Of a stretch of DNA of 64,000 nucleotides, positions 24,432-35,515 are shown one piece after another (positions within the stretch are counted from its first letter, which is position 1; each line of letters opens with the position of its first letter). The position numbers and the translations under genes are program-made. Origin of the DNA: Stropharia rugosoannulata (Eukaryota > Basidiomycota > Agaricomycetes > Agaricales > Strophariaceae); NCBI GenBank assembly GCA_028532985.1, contig JANCIK010000001.1, forward strand, positions 2,542,001 through 2,606,000. Direction: 5' to 3'. The notes beneath the pieces were generated by a model. It ran no database searches. It had not been told where the DNA came from and saw nothing but the letters and a program-made list of their open reading frames with translations.

Positions 24432-26151
24432 ATGTATGCAGACTATGGGTCGCATGCAAAGAGACAAAAGAAAAGGAGCACGAATGAACGGTTTGATAGA
24501 ATGATCGACGTAATGTCCATAATACCAGACTACAACCCTCCAAACGATCGTCAGCATGTCCCCAAAGACGCTCGCAAAAGTCGTACCAGCCGCACAAGTA
24601 ATCGCGCACCAGAAAATCTGCCTGCTCCGAAGAACGTCAGCGAAGATCTATCTTTTATCAAGACGAAAAATAAGTCCAGTGAATACGAAGGAGCCCGTTC
24701 TTCAAGCGTAAGCTCGAGCTCAAAGGTTGATCTATACTTTCTTTGTGCCAGTGCTCTATTGTCATGTTCTTTCAGGGAACGTCACCGTCAAACCTGCGTA
24801 CCTGCGGCTCTTTGCCGTCTTGGCTTGCAAGAACCTTCTTTTCCTTATCGAAGAAGCACCCCTTGCGACTCTTGTTACCTCCAGAACTGGCCGACACTAC
24901 ATTAGAAAAGCCTATGGCTGCTCCAAGCCTTGTTGAGCTGGAGCCTGAAACTATTCCTGAGACGGCTAATAGTGTGCTTTCTTTTCAAGTTCCAGAGCCT
25001 GCTCCTGCCAGGCATGCTATTGTTCGGAAGTTGCCTCTTATATTTGCATCACCTGCACCTGCCTGCGTCGAAAGCACCGCATATGTGGACTTTGCTATGC
25101 CGCAATCCATGCCATTTTCTACGCCAGGCCCCGGGACCCTTTTGGGCTCCGTAACAGAGCTGACGGCTGTTTCTATATCAGCTCGTGCATCTTCTCCAAC
25201 CCTATATGCTGACGACTCTTGGGTTGACGACCAAGGAGACCTGGGCTCGGAGCCCTTTATGCCGCTATACTTATCTGACGTGACTGAACAATCTGCTAAC
25301 CTACAGTACAAGGAAAGCTACCCAAGCTCCGAAAATTACGATGGTTTGACTCGAGACGATCTTAGCGATAATCCCCACTTTCAGCACATCTATGCTGAAC
25401 CGGGGCCAGCCCATTTTGTCTGCCTTCCGATTCCTTTGCATTTTGAGGATCCTACCGAAGACCCTTTAACCTCTAGTCCTTCGTCATGTGGCCATCAGAT
25501 TTCATACGAAGATGTCGACTTCAAGTGGAAGCCTTTTGATCGTCGAAAGTTAACAGCTCCGATGATGCCTGACAACATCGCTTTCGCACATGAATCAACA
25601 GACAAAAAATCACTCGCAGTGGCAGGAGAAGATGATTTGGAGAATGTGCTTAGGAGCTTCAAGACTGTCAACAGAGAATTGTTATGTTCGGCTACTGAGC
25701 CACCCGCGACTACTACTTCGCCGAATCCCTTTCGCTTTGTTCCGCCAGAGGATGACAGTCGGTGCACTGTTTCTGAGTTTCCTGAACAGCCTATCAAAGA
25801 AAATATGCCACCACAGAAGCGTGCTTTCGCAATGGCACCTGGTATTTGGATCTCCCCATTGCATAACAGTAAAGAAAGGGCGCCATCTCCAATGCCAGGA
25901 CGTCTGCAGTTGAACATGATTACATCAGTTTGTCATTTGTTTTGCTTAATGTTTTTCCTTGAATTACGTTGCCTGCGATCCAGGAGTGCCAGAACGTATG
26001 CACACCAAGTGAGATAATAAACGACAAAAGTCGTCAAGAAAGATACAGTTTTCTACGAGATGAAATAGAAGACAATGACCAAAAATATTTTTCTCAGCCA
26101 TCGCATCGATCTGAGGATAGCATTCAGTCATGGGGAGAAGATAACTTGTAG
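24432..26151 (+). CDS. Unrecognised low-complexity protein, 537 residues
   Basis: Three exons (24432-24725, 24776-25927, 25984-26151) join in phase to 537 residues. The start MYADYGSHAKRQKKR is the first ATG in frame and brings a basic KRQKKR patch that could be a nuclear signal. The rest is rich in Ser, Pro, Asp and Glu, with a short hydrophobic/basic helix after the first intron (WLARTFFSLSKKHPLRLLL) and an acidic C-terminus ending SIQSWGEDNL. I see no transmembrane segment, repeat or catalytic motif. It is divergent from the GGT gene and convergent with the UPF0643 gene. No function is assigned. The last exon depends on a GTTTGT donor and is somewhat less sure. Confidence 0.65.
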
Positions 26152-26265
26152 AAAGTCAAATATAGTTGTCTTGTCTAGTGTAGGTGTAGATATGACATAA
26201 CGAAAGCTGAGCGCTGATCGATTATCTATGTGGGAAAGCGAATATTTTAAAAGTAACAAAAAAGC

Positions 26266-26288
26266 AAAAAAAAAAAAAAAAAAAAAAA
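26266..26288 (+). repeat. Poly(A) tract of 23 bases
   Basis: An uninterrupted run of A lies between the two convergent gene ends, one base beyond the UPF0643 stop codon (poly-T in the sense of that gene). It is a simple homopolymer, prone to sequencing error. Confidence 0.95.
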
Positions 26289-26289
26289 T

Positions 26290-27116
26290 TCACCACCCAA
26301 CGTCGCCTCCTTCGTAGGAGTGGATGGATACGCCGAACTCTCCATGCAACTTTTGGAGCACGTAGCGTTCGAGATGGTAAACTTCATATGCACCCGCTGC
26401 CAACCTCATGGCTTGTATATGATGGGGTCTCGAGTTTGCGGCGGTAGCATGTTTGCGACTTTGCCAAATGCAAGTAGCCAAGTTCATTCCAGTTTCTGGG
26501 TCGGGGATGCCGTACCAGTAGAGGATGAGCTTAGCTTATGATGAGTATGTGAAATCGACAGAACAACAATCAATGACATACCCCGCCATTTTGGACGGCT
26601 TCTTCATGAGCCTGCTTATCTGCATCATAGAGCGCTAACGACGGCATTCAATATGTAAATATAAGCTGGAGAGAGTAATGACTTACAAATACCATCGCTA
26701 CCGGCCTTCCGCTTGCTACGGAAGACAACGCAGTACCATTCCCTCTCTTCGTCCTCTGGGAGTCGCAGCTCAGACCAGTTGAATGCTTCGGCGTAAGGCA
26801 CAGTAGCATACTTGGGCGTTGTCGGTTTGAAATGATGAAGGGCCTTGTGTAGCGACAACGAAGCGGGGTCGATGTCAGGCAGGCGCGTCTCAGTCGACAG
26901 TGGAGGATACTCGGACGAGTCGGGGACATGGCTGGCAGGTATATGCTCCGGCAGAGATGACAGTAGTAGTGGCAAGTATAGCACGGGCTTTTCTAAAGAC
27001 GTGAGCGCGTCGAAGTTTGGGACATGATGCGGGTCTCTGGGCGCAGAGTGCTCCTGAGAGAGAGCTGGCTTGAGAGAGCTGGCTGGGTGGGGCGGATGAG
27101 TAAACGCAACGGTCAT
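26290..27116 (-). CDS. UPF0643 family protein
   Basis: Three exons (26687-27116, 26582-26634, 26290-26529) give 240 residues. After splicing, the C-terminal half reads WYCVVFRSKRK, a block with YDADKQAHEEAVQNGG, then LILYWYGIPDPETG, NLATCIWQSRKHA and a helix with AMRLAAGAYEVYHLERY. This pattern matches what I know of fungal UPF0643 proteins, an uncharacterised cytosolic family. The first ~100 residues are Pro/Ser/His-rich. The middle exon is 53 nt. The stop codon is separated from a 23-base poly-T by one base. No function is known for the family, so none is proposed. Confidence 0.8.
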
Positions 27117-27462
27117 GCTTGGGATCGGGATGGCGAATCATTGGTAGTGCGGAATTATAAGAGAATGGAATAACAGTGGGCCAACTATGAGAGGTGATCT
27201 GTATTGTGCATGGCGCAATTTGTCGTTGCTCAAGGCTACAGCATTCGGCACGCCATAAATGGAACATCCGCAGGTAATGGAACGCGCGGCGGCGCTAACA
27301 TGCGCTTACACGAAGAAGAAGAGATGTAAGCAAGAGTAATACCAAAGGCAGGAGAGGACCTTTGCCGGACCCTGCCAATGGGCCATGAGTGTCGGTCACG
27401 CCCGTGTCACAGGTGTTGTGTGACTGAACTGGTGCAGTGGGCGTTGTACCCCGAATATACCC
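27117..27462. other. Divergent promoter region, UPF0643 / complex I subunit
   Basis: This 346-bp region contains upstream sequence for both genes. Several short frames are present but none is convincing. Confidence 0.5.
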
Positions 27463-28141
27463 ATGGCCACCAAGAAGGCAGCAGAGTCCACTCTCTACCA
27501 CCTCAGTCCAAAGGGCTTCTGGAAGAAGTTCCGTGCGTCGTCTGCTCCTATTCTGCTGCCTGCTCGCTAACTTTCATCACAGGTGATGCCGTCGTAGTAA
27601 ACCCAGAAATTTCCTCGGGTCTTCCCCTCGCCTCCCTTCACCGCTACCTAACCCCGGCATCGAGGCCAGAGAAGTACTCCACCCCCGCCACTAAAGGTGC
27701 GTGCCCAGTTAATTTCGCGAGGACCCTGCTCATCCTTGCATTTCTCAGCGTCCGATCCCGCCCAGAACCCGTACTGGAAACGCGATGTCCGACGCGCCTA
27801 CCCACAGCTCTCTGTGGTGACCCAGTCGGAGCTCTCGACTTTGCTCATAGAGCACTCCGGCGCACAGGTGTATGTCCCCCACACCTACAGTAAATTCGCG
27901 CTAATCCTTCCATAGGCTTGCTGCGCCTGCTGATGCCGCCGACAAATCCGGTGTTCCTGCAGCGGAGAATCAGGTCAGCCTGACCGAAGCCATCGCGACC
28001 GTCACCTCAAAGGCCCGCGTATACTCCGAATCCCAATTGCCTCCCTCTCTTCCTACTCCCAATAAGCCTTGGGTGCCCAAATTGTCGCCAGTTCCCCCCC
28101 ATGACGAGCATTCCTACTTCCCGATGGCTCTTTACCGGTAG
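27463..28141 (+). CDS. Probable NADH:ubiquinone oxidoreductase accessory subunit (21.3 kDa / NUZM-like)
   Basis: Four exons (27463-27532, 27583-27696, 27749-27869, 27916-28141) give 176 residues. The sequence begins MATKKAAESTLYHLS, then FWKKFRDAVVVNPEISSGLP, DPAQNPYWKRDVRRAYPQLS and VVTQSELSTLL, and ends near WVPKLSPVPP. I recognise the 'NPYWKRDVRR(A/N)YP' block as that of the fungal complex I 21.3 kDa accessory subunit in the inner mitochondrial membrane; this is a memory-based match, so the name is given as probable. No transmembrane helix is evident. The third exon ends two bases after the obvious CAG|GT site, at GT|GTATGT, because only that keeps the last exon open. Confidence 0.6.
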
Positions 28142-28564
28142 ACTTAGAAAACAATGTACATAAGCCGCATGACTTGGCTAGACACTATTCAAGTGCTTCA
28201 TGGTGTGCTTCACTCCTTTGTAATGGAAGTAAATGGTCTCGGTCGGCGGAACACCGACAACCTATGAATCGCTTGTCAAGTTCTTTTTACCACAGACGAG
28301 CTAACGGATAGTTCCCTACATCATCATTATACAAATTAAATGAAGCGTACTGGCTGGGCGCACACAAACTGGATCCGAGGCAGATACATATGCGCTTCTA
28401 GTGAGTCGTACACGTACATCTATCGGATGCAGTCAGACAGGTGTTTCGCGTGCTGTTACTATTGTGACTTGTTCACCAAATTAAAATGTAAAATGTAAGT
28501 GCTGGACGTGAACTTGTACTGAACTTGTTCACGCGCTTATATAAACAAGCGTACACACGTAGTA
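28142..28564. other. Intergenic region upstream of CUS2-like gene
   Basis: This region holds the 3' flank of the complex I subunit gene and the promoter of the next gene. A TATATAAA sequence occurs at 28538-28545, only about 20 nt before the start codon, which is close for a functional TATA box. Confidence 0.5.
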
Positions 28565-30121
28565 ATGTCTGCACCACCACCATCCCCAGCAGCGGGCTCA
28601 TCCGCAGAAGGGCAAGCAGCAGCTTTCGCAGATGATCCACGGTATGCTTGCTTTCTGTGACTCCTCACAGCCTAGACCGCTTTTGTTGGGTATGATCGCC
28701 CATATTCAACCGTAATCCCATTGCACAGGATCTATTTCTCAAAGACATCCGACACATGGCGTTTCGAGCAGGATGACGGCTCAGAGCTCGAATTCGACCC
28801 CGCTAAGAATGTCTGGATGCCTGTTGTATGCTCGTTTTAGCATCACGAAAAGCCCAAAATATAACGATTGTACTATGTAGGTCGACGATGACTCAATCTC
28901 CCGACAGCAAGCTGCGTATTCCGTCGCAGGCGTGGATGAGAATGTGAGTCACACATCCAAAGCTTTTCTCAAGTTTTTTCTCAAGTCTCTTAACTCTCAG
29001 ACGCCAGTCGCACCCGTACTCAAGCGCGAAAACAAGAAACGCAAGGCCCCCGCAGATTACACCTCTGCAACCGTCGAGGGAAGCATATCAATCAAGCGCG
29101 GGAAGAACGATATGAGGGACAAACCACAGGGCGAGCGCAAGTCAAAGAACACAGCCGTATACGTGACGGGTCTGCCACTGGATACTGAGCTCGAAGAAAT
29201 CGTCGAGCGCTTCTCCAAATGCGGAGTGATAGAAGAAGACGAAAACGGTGAGCCGAAAGTCAAAATGTATGCACGCGAGGACGGCTCTTTTAGCGGCGAG
29301 GCACTGGTGGTGTACTTCAAGGAGGACTCCGTCACTCTGGCGTTGACGCTACTGGAAGATGCAGAGCTGCGTCTCGGCCAACCAACAACCGTTATGCGAG
29401 TGGCGAAAGCCGACTTCGCCCATAAGGCACCAAATGGCGAAGGGGGCGAGATTAAACCCCGGAAAACAGTGGACAAGAAGAAAATCACAAAACGGTTGGG
29501 CAAAATGCAAAAGCAAGTGTTCTTGTATCTACTGTCAATGTAACTTCTAACTCTATTACAGGAAACTGGAGGAATGGGGAGACGATGACGGCTTTGGTCC
29601 TATGCCAGATCCTCAAGAAGAAAGCACGGCTTCGAACAGGAACATTCGAGTCGTTGTTTTAAAGCATATGTTCAGCCCGGACGATCTTGAGAAGGATGCC
29701 TCGTTATTACTGGATTTGAAGGAAGATGTGCGCGACGAATGCTCATCCCTTGGTGAGGTTACCAATGTCGTTCTATATGACGTGAGCATTTCTGCATATG
29801 TTCTTTTAATGATGTCGACTAAGCGTACTACAGAAAGAGAAGGAAGGGGTGATGACTGTTAAATTCAGAGATCCCCTTGCTGCCCAGGCGTGCGTTTTGG
29901 TACGTTAATTGTGTATGTTAACTATTGGCCTTATCTAACCCCAAAGACAGAAAATGGATGGACGTTTCTTCGACGGACGTCGTGTCTCAGCAGAACTATA
30001 TTCTGGTAAACAACGGTTCAAACGAACCGGAACAGGTGACGACTTGATGGGTGACGGTGAAGAAGCAGAGAGAAAACGACTGGATGACTTCGCTCAATGG
30101 TTGATGACGGAAGGGGATTAA
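28565..30121 (+). CDS. CUS2: Cus2/Tat-SF1-like splicing factor
   Basis: Seven exons (28565-28641, 28729-28825, 28881-28943, 29001-29524, 29562-29781, 29834-29899, 29951-30121) give 405 residues. The N-terminal part contains a short YFSKTSDTWRFEQDDG block seen in this family. RRM1 begins NTAVYVTGLPLDTEL and holds KMYAREDGSFSGEALVVYF. A basic linker (KKKITKRLGKMQK) leads to the C-terminal RRM/UHM beginning NIRVVVLKHMF, with KMDGRFFDGRRVSAEL as its RNP-like end. Homologues help U2 snRNP and SF3b1 assemble into the pre-spliceosome. The C-terminus is short and lacks the long acidic tail of animal Tat-SF1, as in yeast Cus2. The end is 74 bp from the stop of the convergent PI 4-kinase gene. Confidence 0.88.
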
Positions 30122-30194
30122 TTTTCGATTTATTATGTGGCTTGGGTCTATACCATGTATATCTATATCTGGTGAGCTTGTATTCGAAATTTGA

Positions 30195-33100
30195 CTACCA
30201 ACAAGAACATAGTGGTTTCCCTTTGACGGTTTCCAGCCGCTATATTGCAAAATCAATGAAATGTTATGCAATTGAAATACAAATGGGAAACAAACCTCAG
30301 TGATTACAGTACGCTTGGCTGGGGATTCACCCCTTTGGATCCAGTCCATTCCAGCGCTTGAGAGAGTCGCAGTCTGTGCGCCAAAAATATTGACACCTTC
30401 AACATGAGACGTCGACTTGGACAGCGCGACCAAGTCTTCCTCATCTACAGAGCTTCTTGCAGAAGGAACTTCTTTCACAGTCTGCAGAGGGCTTCCTGGT
30501 GGAGTGAATGGCGTAGGTAAAACAGAGGAAGACGCTGCCGATGGTTGTGGTTGCGCAATCGGGGTAGCCAATGGTTTCTGCACAACTTCTCCAACGTCTA
30601 TCTCCTCGTCCATGCTCTCCTTGTCGTCCACACCGAGACGCTGTAAGCTCGCCTCCACAGCATCGAGCCGTTCCAGGTGCTCCAGCACGGTTACACCTGT
30701 TGTTCCCGGGTGCACTCGCTGAAACTTGGCCGCGAAAGGAACAGGCCGAGGTGCACCCGAGGCATCTGTTGATGTACGCCGCATTGGAGGAGGGAACTCG
30801 GGACCCGTGCTCTGACTTCGGCTCCGCCTGGGAAGTGGGACACTGCTTATTGACAAGGTTGGTGATGCTGGGCCATTGGGTAAATCGTAAATCGTCTCTT
30901 CTGGAACTTCCATTTCTTCACTCCAAACAAGCATTTTCTGACGCCTTGTCAGCTCAAGAGGACCTAAATGGGCAGAAATCAGACGTGTCGCGTAGTTTAA
31001 CTTAATGCATACCCTCATCCTATATATTCAATTAGTTAAAGTTTTGGAAGACGACAAAAGTCAACATACAGCATGTTTCAGAGATTGTACAATGTTCCAT
31101 GCCTGTCCTTTGATGACGGCTAGTTGGCGCTAGTGATGAAATTATTGAATAAATATATTGTTTAAGAGACAAAAAGCTCTTACCGCAAACATTTTCGGAT
31201 GAAAGTCAGGATCAACAGCAAAGAGTTTTTCGAGCTGATATGTCGTCTCTTCCCACCAAGCCTTCGAAGTCAACAGTGGTAAAAAGTGATGGCGAGTTTT
31301 AGCGCTGAAAGGTCGGCCGATGATGCTGACAGGTAGATACAACCACCCATACGTATATGTCCGCCAACCTTGTGGGTGTTCATGGGGGAATGAGAGTGAA
31401 TTATCGATTGCGGCAATATGGATATGGGGTTTGCGTTTATAGTCAGAATCAGGAGTATTAGATCCTGAGGGGACGGGAGATAATGTAGGTTGATACGAAG
31501 AAGACTGGTTCATGCGAGGCCCTGAAGACATTTCAGGCCTTCTGAGCTCACTCATAACTGGCATCTCAAGTCGAACGGATCGTGAAGGTGCAACATCTAC
31601 AAGAGTCTTTTCGTGATCGCCTTCACAGTACTTAATCATATAGTTATCCGCCCCACGGTCCGTGTTGAGCATCAAGTAGTCTACAAAGTCCGTTAGAACG
31701 TTATGATAATGACAAGGTACTCCAACATACCTAGAATAACCAGCCTGAGCAGGGAATATCGAAGTCAGTCAGACCAATTACGAAAAATGGTTAGCGACAA
31801 ACTTTTCCAACTCCTCGCGGAAGCTTTGCTGCAACTGCTGGCTCCAGTAGAATGGTCGTTGCATATCCGACGCTTCACTTGCATCGTAGAGAACTCGTTC
31901 ATCTTCATAGTCAGTATCGTCGTATATGTCGTCCGTATCGCCAGTCTTTCCACAAATGATTTTCATGGCACTCATAAATCGTTTAGACACGTTGCCCTGA
32001 CGGTGCGTTGAGTCATCGAAGGTATCAGAGATAGCTCTGCCTGGCCAAGGATATTTCCGGAGAAAGTCCGAAGCATCTGGCCGAATGTCAGTAGTGAGTT
32101 AATAAACCTTTCAGCAGCAGGTACAACCTTGGAAACCATGGAGAAAGTATTGCATACTGCCAATCTTGTCTGGGAGATGTTTACCCTTCTTGGCAGCGTT
32201 TCGGTCAAACCAGTCATAGAAAAAGGCCTGTGTATACATGCATTAGTTGGAACCTAAAACATATGCTTTGCACAAACCGGACTGGATAGTGAAACTAATT
32301 GCGTAGGTGGCACAATATGAAGTTGGAGTCGTTCGTCGAGTAATGAAGCAGCTGCTTCCGATATATAACTGAGATTGGGTATGAGACAAGCACGACCAAA
32401 GGGTATAATCCATCTAAATTGTCGATGGAGCCATTTCGTAGTCTGCGGAGGGACGAGTAAATAATGTAGTTGTTTAGACCATGTGAGAAATAAATGACTT
32501 TGGGATTTAACCGTCCGTATGGTTCTTCATCCTTCGGTTTAAATACTCTGTAACAGGGTGTTGTTAGGCAGAGCAGTTGAAAGAAAGTAACTTGCACATA
32601 CGCAACCGTTTGTACCCTCCCGTCAAGCTTGGCTCTAGCAAAATAAGAGCCTGATGAACCCTTAGTTATCATTTTTGGATGTATGCCCTCATTTATTGCA
32701 TCCTTAACAGCTTTCACAAGTCTATGATCATAAGCTGTCAACGTCTTCAATATTCAGACAGATAGAACATGCGACTGACCTATCGAAGTCAGCCTGAGTC
32801 ATGGGCTGCTTATGATCCAGTGTCTTAACCTGTATCCAAATGAGTGACCAATGTATTGCAGCTACACGCCATTAGACGTACAAAGTCGGCAGGTGGGAGC
32901 CCAGTGACTGGAGGGTCGAAGACACTTCGCCATATTTGCTTCCGTGAGTGGTCTGAGGTCGTCTTCTTCTTGCGTTTAACTTTCTGAGCAATAGATTCTG
33001 TCCATCTATATAAGTTATCAGAAATATAGCAAGTTTGCCTGTCTTGGAAAGCACCTTTTAAACGCGTTGTCTAATTTGTTGAGATCAATATTTCCAGGTC

Positions 33101-33233
33101 TTACTCCACCACGCTGCGGTTGAGCGCCACTATCTGAAATACTAGTAGAAGCTCTTGGTTCTGAGATTGTATCCGCTTCATTGTCATTTGTGTGTATAGG
33201 CTGATAGCCTGCGCGTTGTATGCGGGCCGACAT
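30195..33233 (-). CDS. LSB6: Type II phosphatidylinositol 4-kinase (Lsb6-like)
   Basis: The multi-exon gene starts MSARIQRAGYQPI. The N-terminal part is Ser/Gln-rich with KLDNAFKRWTESIAQKVKRK. The ATP-binding block is KGSSGSYFAR (glycine-rich loop of the type II family), followed by FKPKDEEPYGRLNPK. The catalytic segment LNTDRGADNYMIKYC and the HIAAIDNSLSFPHEHP block follow, then GWRTYTYGWLYLPVSIIGRPF and LFAVDPDFHPKMF. This makes PI4P at trans-Golgi, endosome or plasma membrane. A disordered C-terminal extension of about 220 residues ends RLETVKGKPLCSCW after a last small exon; the terminal Cys-Ser-Cys could be lipidated, but that is speculation. Exon borders in the middle were not all fixed. 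Confidence 0.88.
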
Positions 33234-33643
33234 TAGGGGAAGCTAGAGAGTGGTGGTGTGTTGGTGACCACTCCTCGTCAAGTATGCTGCCAACACTGCC
33301 GGCGTCAATAGGCGTAATCCAGTCACGAGGTAACTTCCAGATGGCCGCAGCCGGCGCCAACCCGGCGCTCAACCTCTTGCCGCACCGCTACGAGGTGCCT
33401 GAATCATATTACTTCGGCAAACGTGCTTTTAGTGAATTCTATTGAGCATTGGTGCGCTCTGGTGCGCTCAACCGAGTACCCAGTGGTGTGTACTTTTCGC
33501 CAAGTTGTCGTTGAGCTTATTAAAACTTAGAATTTACTATCCTGGTCAAATCCTGGTTCCAACATCATGTCAATATCAGTAACTCTCTGTCCCATGCAAG
33601 GCTAATAAATAAGTGTTTAGTATGATAGTATACAACTATTTGA
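33234..33643. other. Intergenic region upstream of the PI 4-kinase gene
   Basis: This 410-bp region contains the promoter of the LSB6-like gene and the 3' flank of the first SSU1-like gene. It includes a GTGCGCTCTGGTGCGCTC-like short direct repeat near 33452-33470. No coding signal is visible. Confidence 0.5.
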
Positions 33644-35065
33644 CTATTTATCTCGAGCCTGATGAACACTGTGTGTACGCTGAAGTTCGCCATGAAGCAC
33701 CGACTCCGAGACAGGTGAATCAACGAATATGGAGGTATCCCATAGATGTCCTAGTGTTCTAACTGTGCAGATAAACCACAGAATAAGAACCATGACTGTA
33801 ATATGGCTTCGAATGAGCATGATGGAAGTAACAATTTCTTTACTCACTAGACCAAATAGCACCAAAATAGTGGAAAAAAGGGGAGTCGAGCGCTATGCCT
33901 AACCGGACTGAACATATTGCAAAAACTCCATTGGGGAAGACTAGACCCCAGTACGCAAGCGTGAACGGTATTTTCTCCGCCTTCCACACAACCACGATAG
34001 ACAGCATTGACAGCATGACCCAGCCCAACGCCATACTCCAAAGGATCCATGTGCCCATGAAACAAACTATGTACAAAAGTTCTCCGATCCTCATATTCGT
34101 GAGAGAGACGGGTCCAAGATTACTTGGGAAAACCTGAGCAAGAGATTCACCGTTGAGCAACAGGGAGTAACCACCAGTTCCAAGTGGGCTAGTGATGATA
34201 AAACTGGCCATTATAATGTGAGGCAATGGAGGGCCTCGCAAAATTAGTCGAGTGAGATAGAGGGTGATGATCATGAGTGTAAACCCCATTCCAATGCACA
34301 GAGAAGCTAACGCGACGCCAGTGGTTAAGGTTGCCAGAGTTCTCGAATGGGGTATTAAAGCCTGAGACATGAGTCCCCCAGATGCAGACAAAACAATTAA
34401 AGGAATAACTGGCAAAACCCACACAGATGTCGTTTCTGACACCATGTGATGCCTCGCCGACATTCTAATATGCACCCAATAGTTAGCTACACATTTATGT
34501 TTTCCATCCCACTCACAGTGTATAGAACATGCCAAAAGCGCTCATGTATGCAACACCTGTTGTAGCCCACCAGAACGCCCAAAGCGAATACAAGAAGCCA
34601 TTCCCAGCAAATTGCCAGCGTTGATTGAGGATGAGAGACACGTCGATAAGTGTTGCACTGCCGATGGGAAATGCTCCAACGAAAAGACCTTCCCCCGGGT
34701 CATACAGCATTTGGACCCAAATCTGTCAACAAAACAGTGGATGAAGATTTTCCAGAACAAAGAGAAATAAAATCTTTACGTGGGGAAACATGGAATAGCG
34801 AGCAAGAGACATTGAACAAATCAACAGGTATGACGACAGATTGATGAGGAAGAAAATGAGTGTGATCACTTTGAGAGCAGTGGAACCATATCCAAAATGG
34901 AAGAGAGATGCTAGTACCGACACTGTACCCGTACCCATGTTTATCGTAAACCAGGCAGGGGAGAATAATCTGCATGGCATGCATGAGTTGTAATGATCTG
35001 GGCGATGAAGCATGAGACAGGTAAACTTACCGGATACATTGCTTCAAGGTTTTTCGATTACGCAT
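33644..35065 (-). CDS. SSU1/TDT-family anion or sulfite exporter, paralogue A
   Basis: Five exons (35031-35065, 34780-34969, 34517-34722, 33848-34464, 33644-33795) give 399 residues with about ten hydrophobic helices. The N-terminus reads LKQCIRLFSPAWF then TINMGTGTVSVLASLFHFGYG, the usual start of the TDT (SLAC1/Mae1/Ssu1) fold. Further family blocks are GEGLFVGAFPIGSATLI, VLPVIPLIVLSASGGLM, TSPLGTGGYSLLL and LAYWGLVFPNGVFAICSVRLG. Within TDT the pattern is closest to fungal Ssu1 plasma-membrane sulfite efflux pumps and not to malate Mae1; substrate is inferred. The 35-nt first exon is needed to reach an ATG. A paralogue lies immediately upstream on the same strand. Confidence 0.85.
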
Positions 35066-35515
35066 ACTACAACATTAAAATTAGCAGCGTTCTAAGATCA
35101 CGAATGAGTGCGAGATTCTTTGAAGGGTAAATGAATGGTGGGTGTTGGCCAGTCAAGTTTACCAAGGTATGTCGCCAGGCTGTCAGCCGCCAGTTTCCAT
35201 ATGTTTACAAAAGCAGATTATTTACCAACGTGCTAACTGGGAATCGCTGGACCCATAAATGAACTTAATTCACTAAATGGGACAAAAAAGGTAGTAGCTG
35301 TGATTCAACATACTAATATCGTGTGGTAGAACTGTTCCGATGCATACGTCGGGAACTGTCTCTGCCAGTATCCGTTTAGCTGTGCTTCGGCAATATTTGG
35401 TGTATGGGAACGGGTCGTCCTCTATTATCTGCCAAAGATATTGTTGGTATTATTGGACACCGAATATAGGGTGCACCGATTGAGAGCATAATCCACCTCA
35501 AAAGGAAAATGCGTT
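35066..35515. other. Intergenic region between the two SSU1-like genes
   Basis: This 450-bp region holds the promoter of paralogue A and the 3' flank of paralogue B. It has no ORF of note and no leftover exon of a third copy that I can see. Confidence 0.5.

Noticed and set aside
26266..26288. Poly(A) run as a sign of a retrocopied gene
   Set aside because: Relative to the adjacent UPF0643 gene it is poly-T, and that gene retains introns; it is a simple homopolymer.
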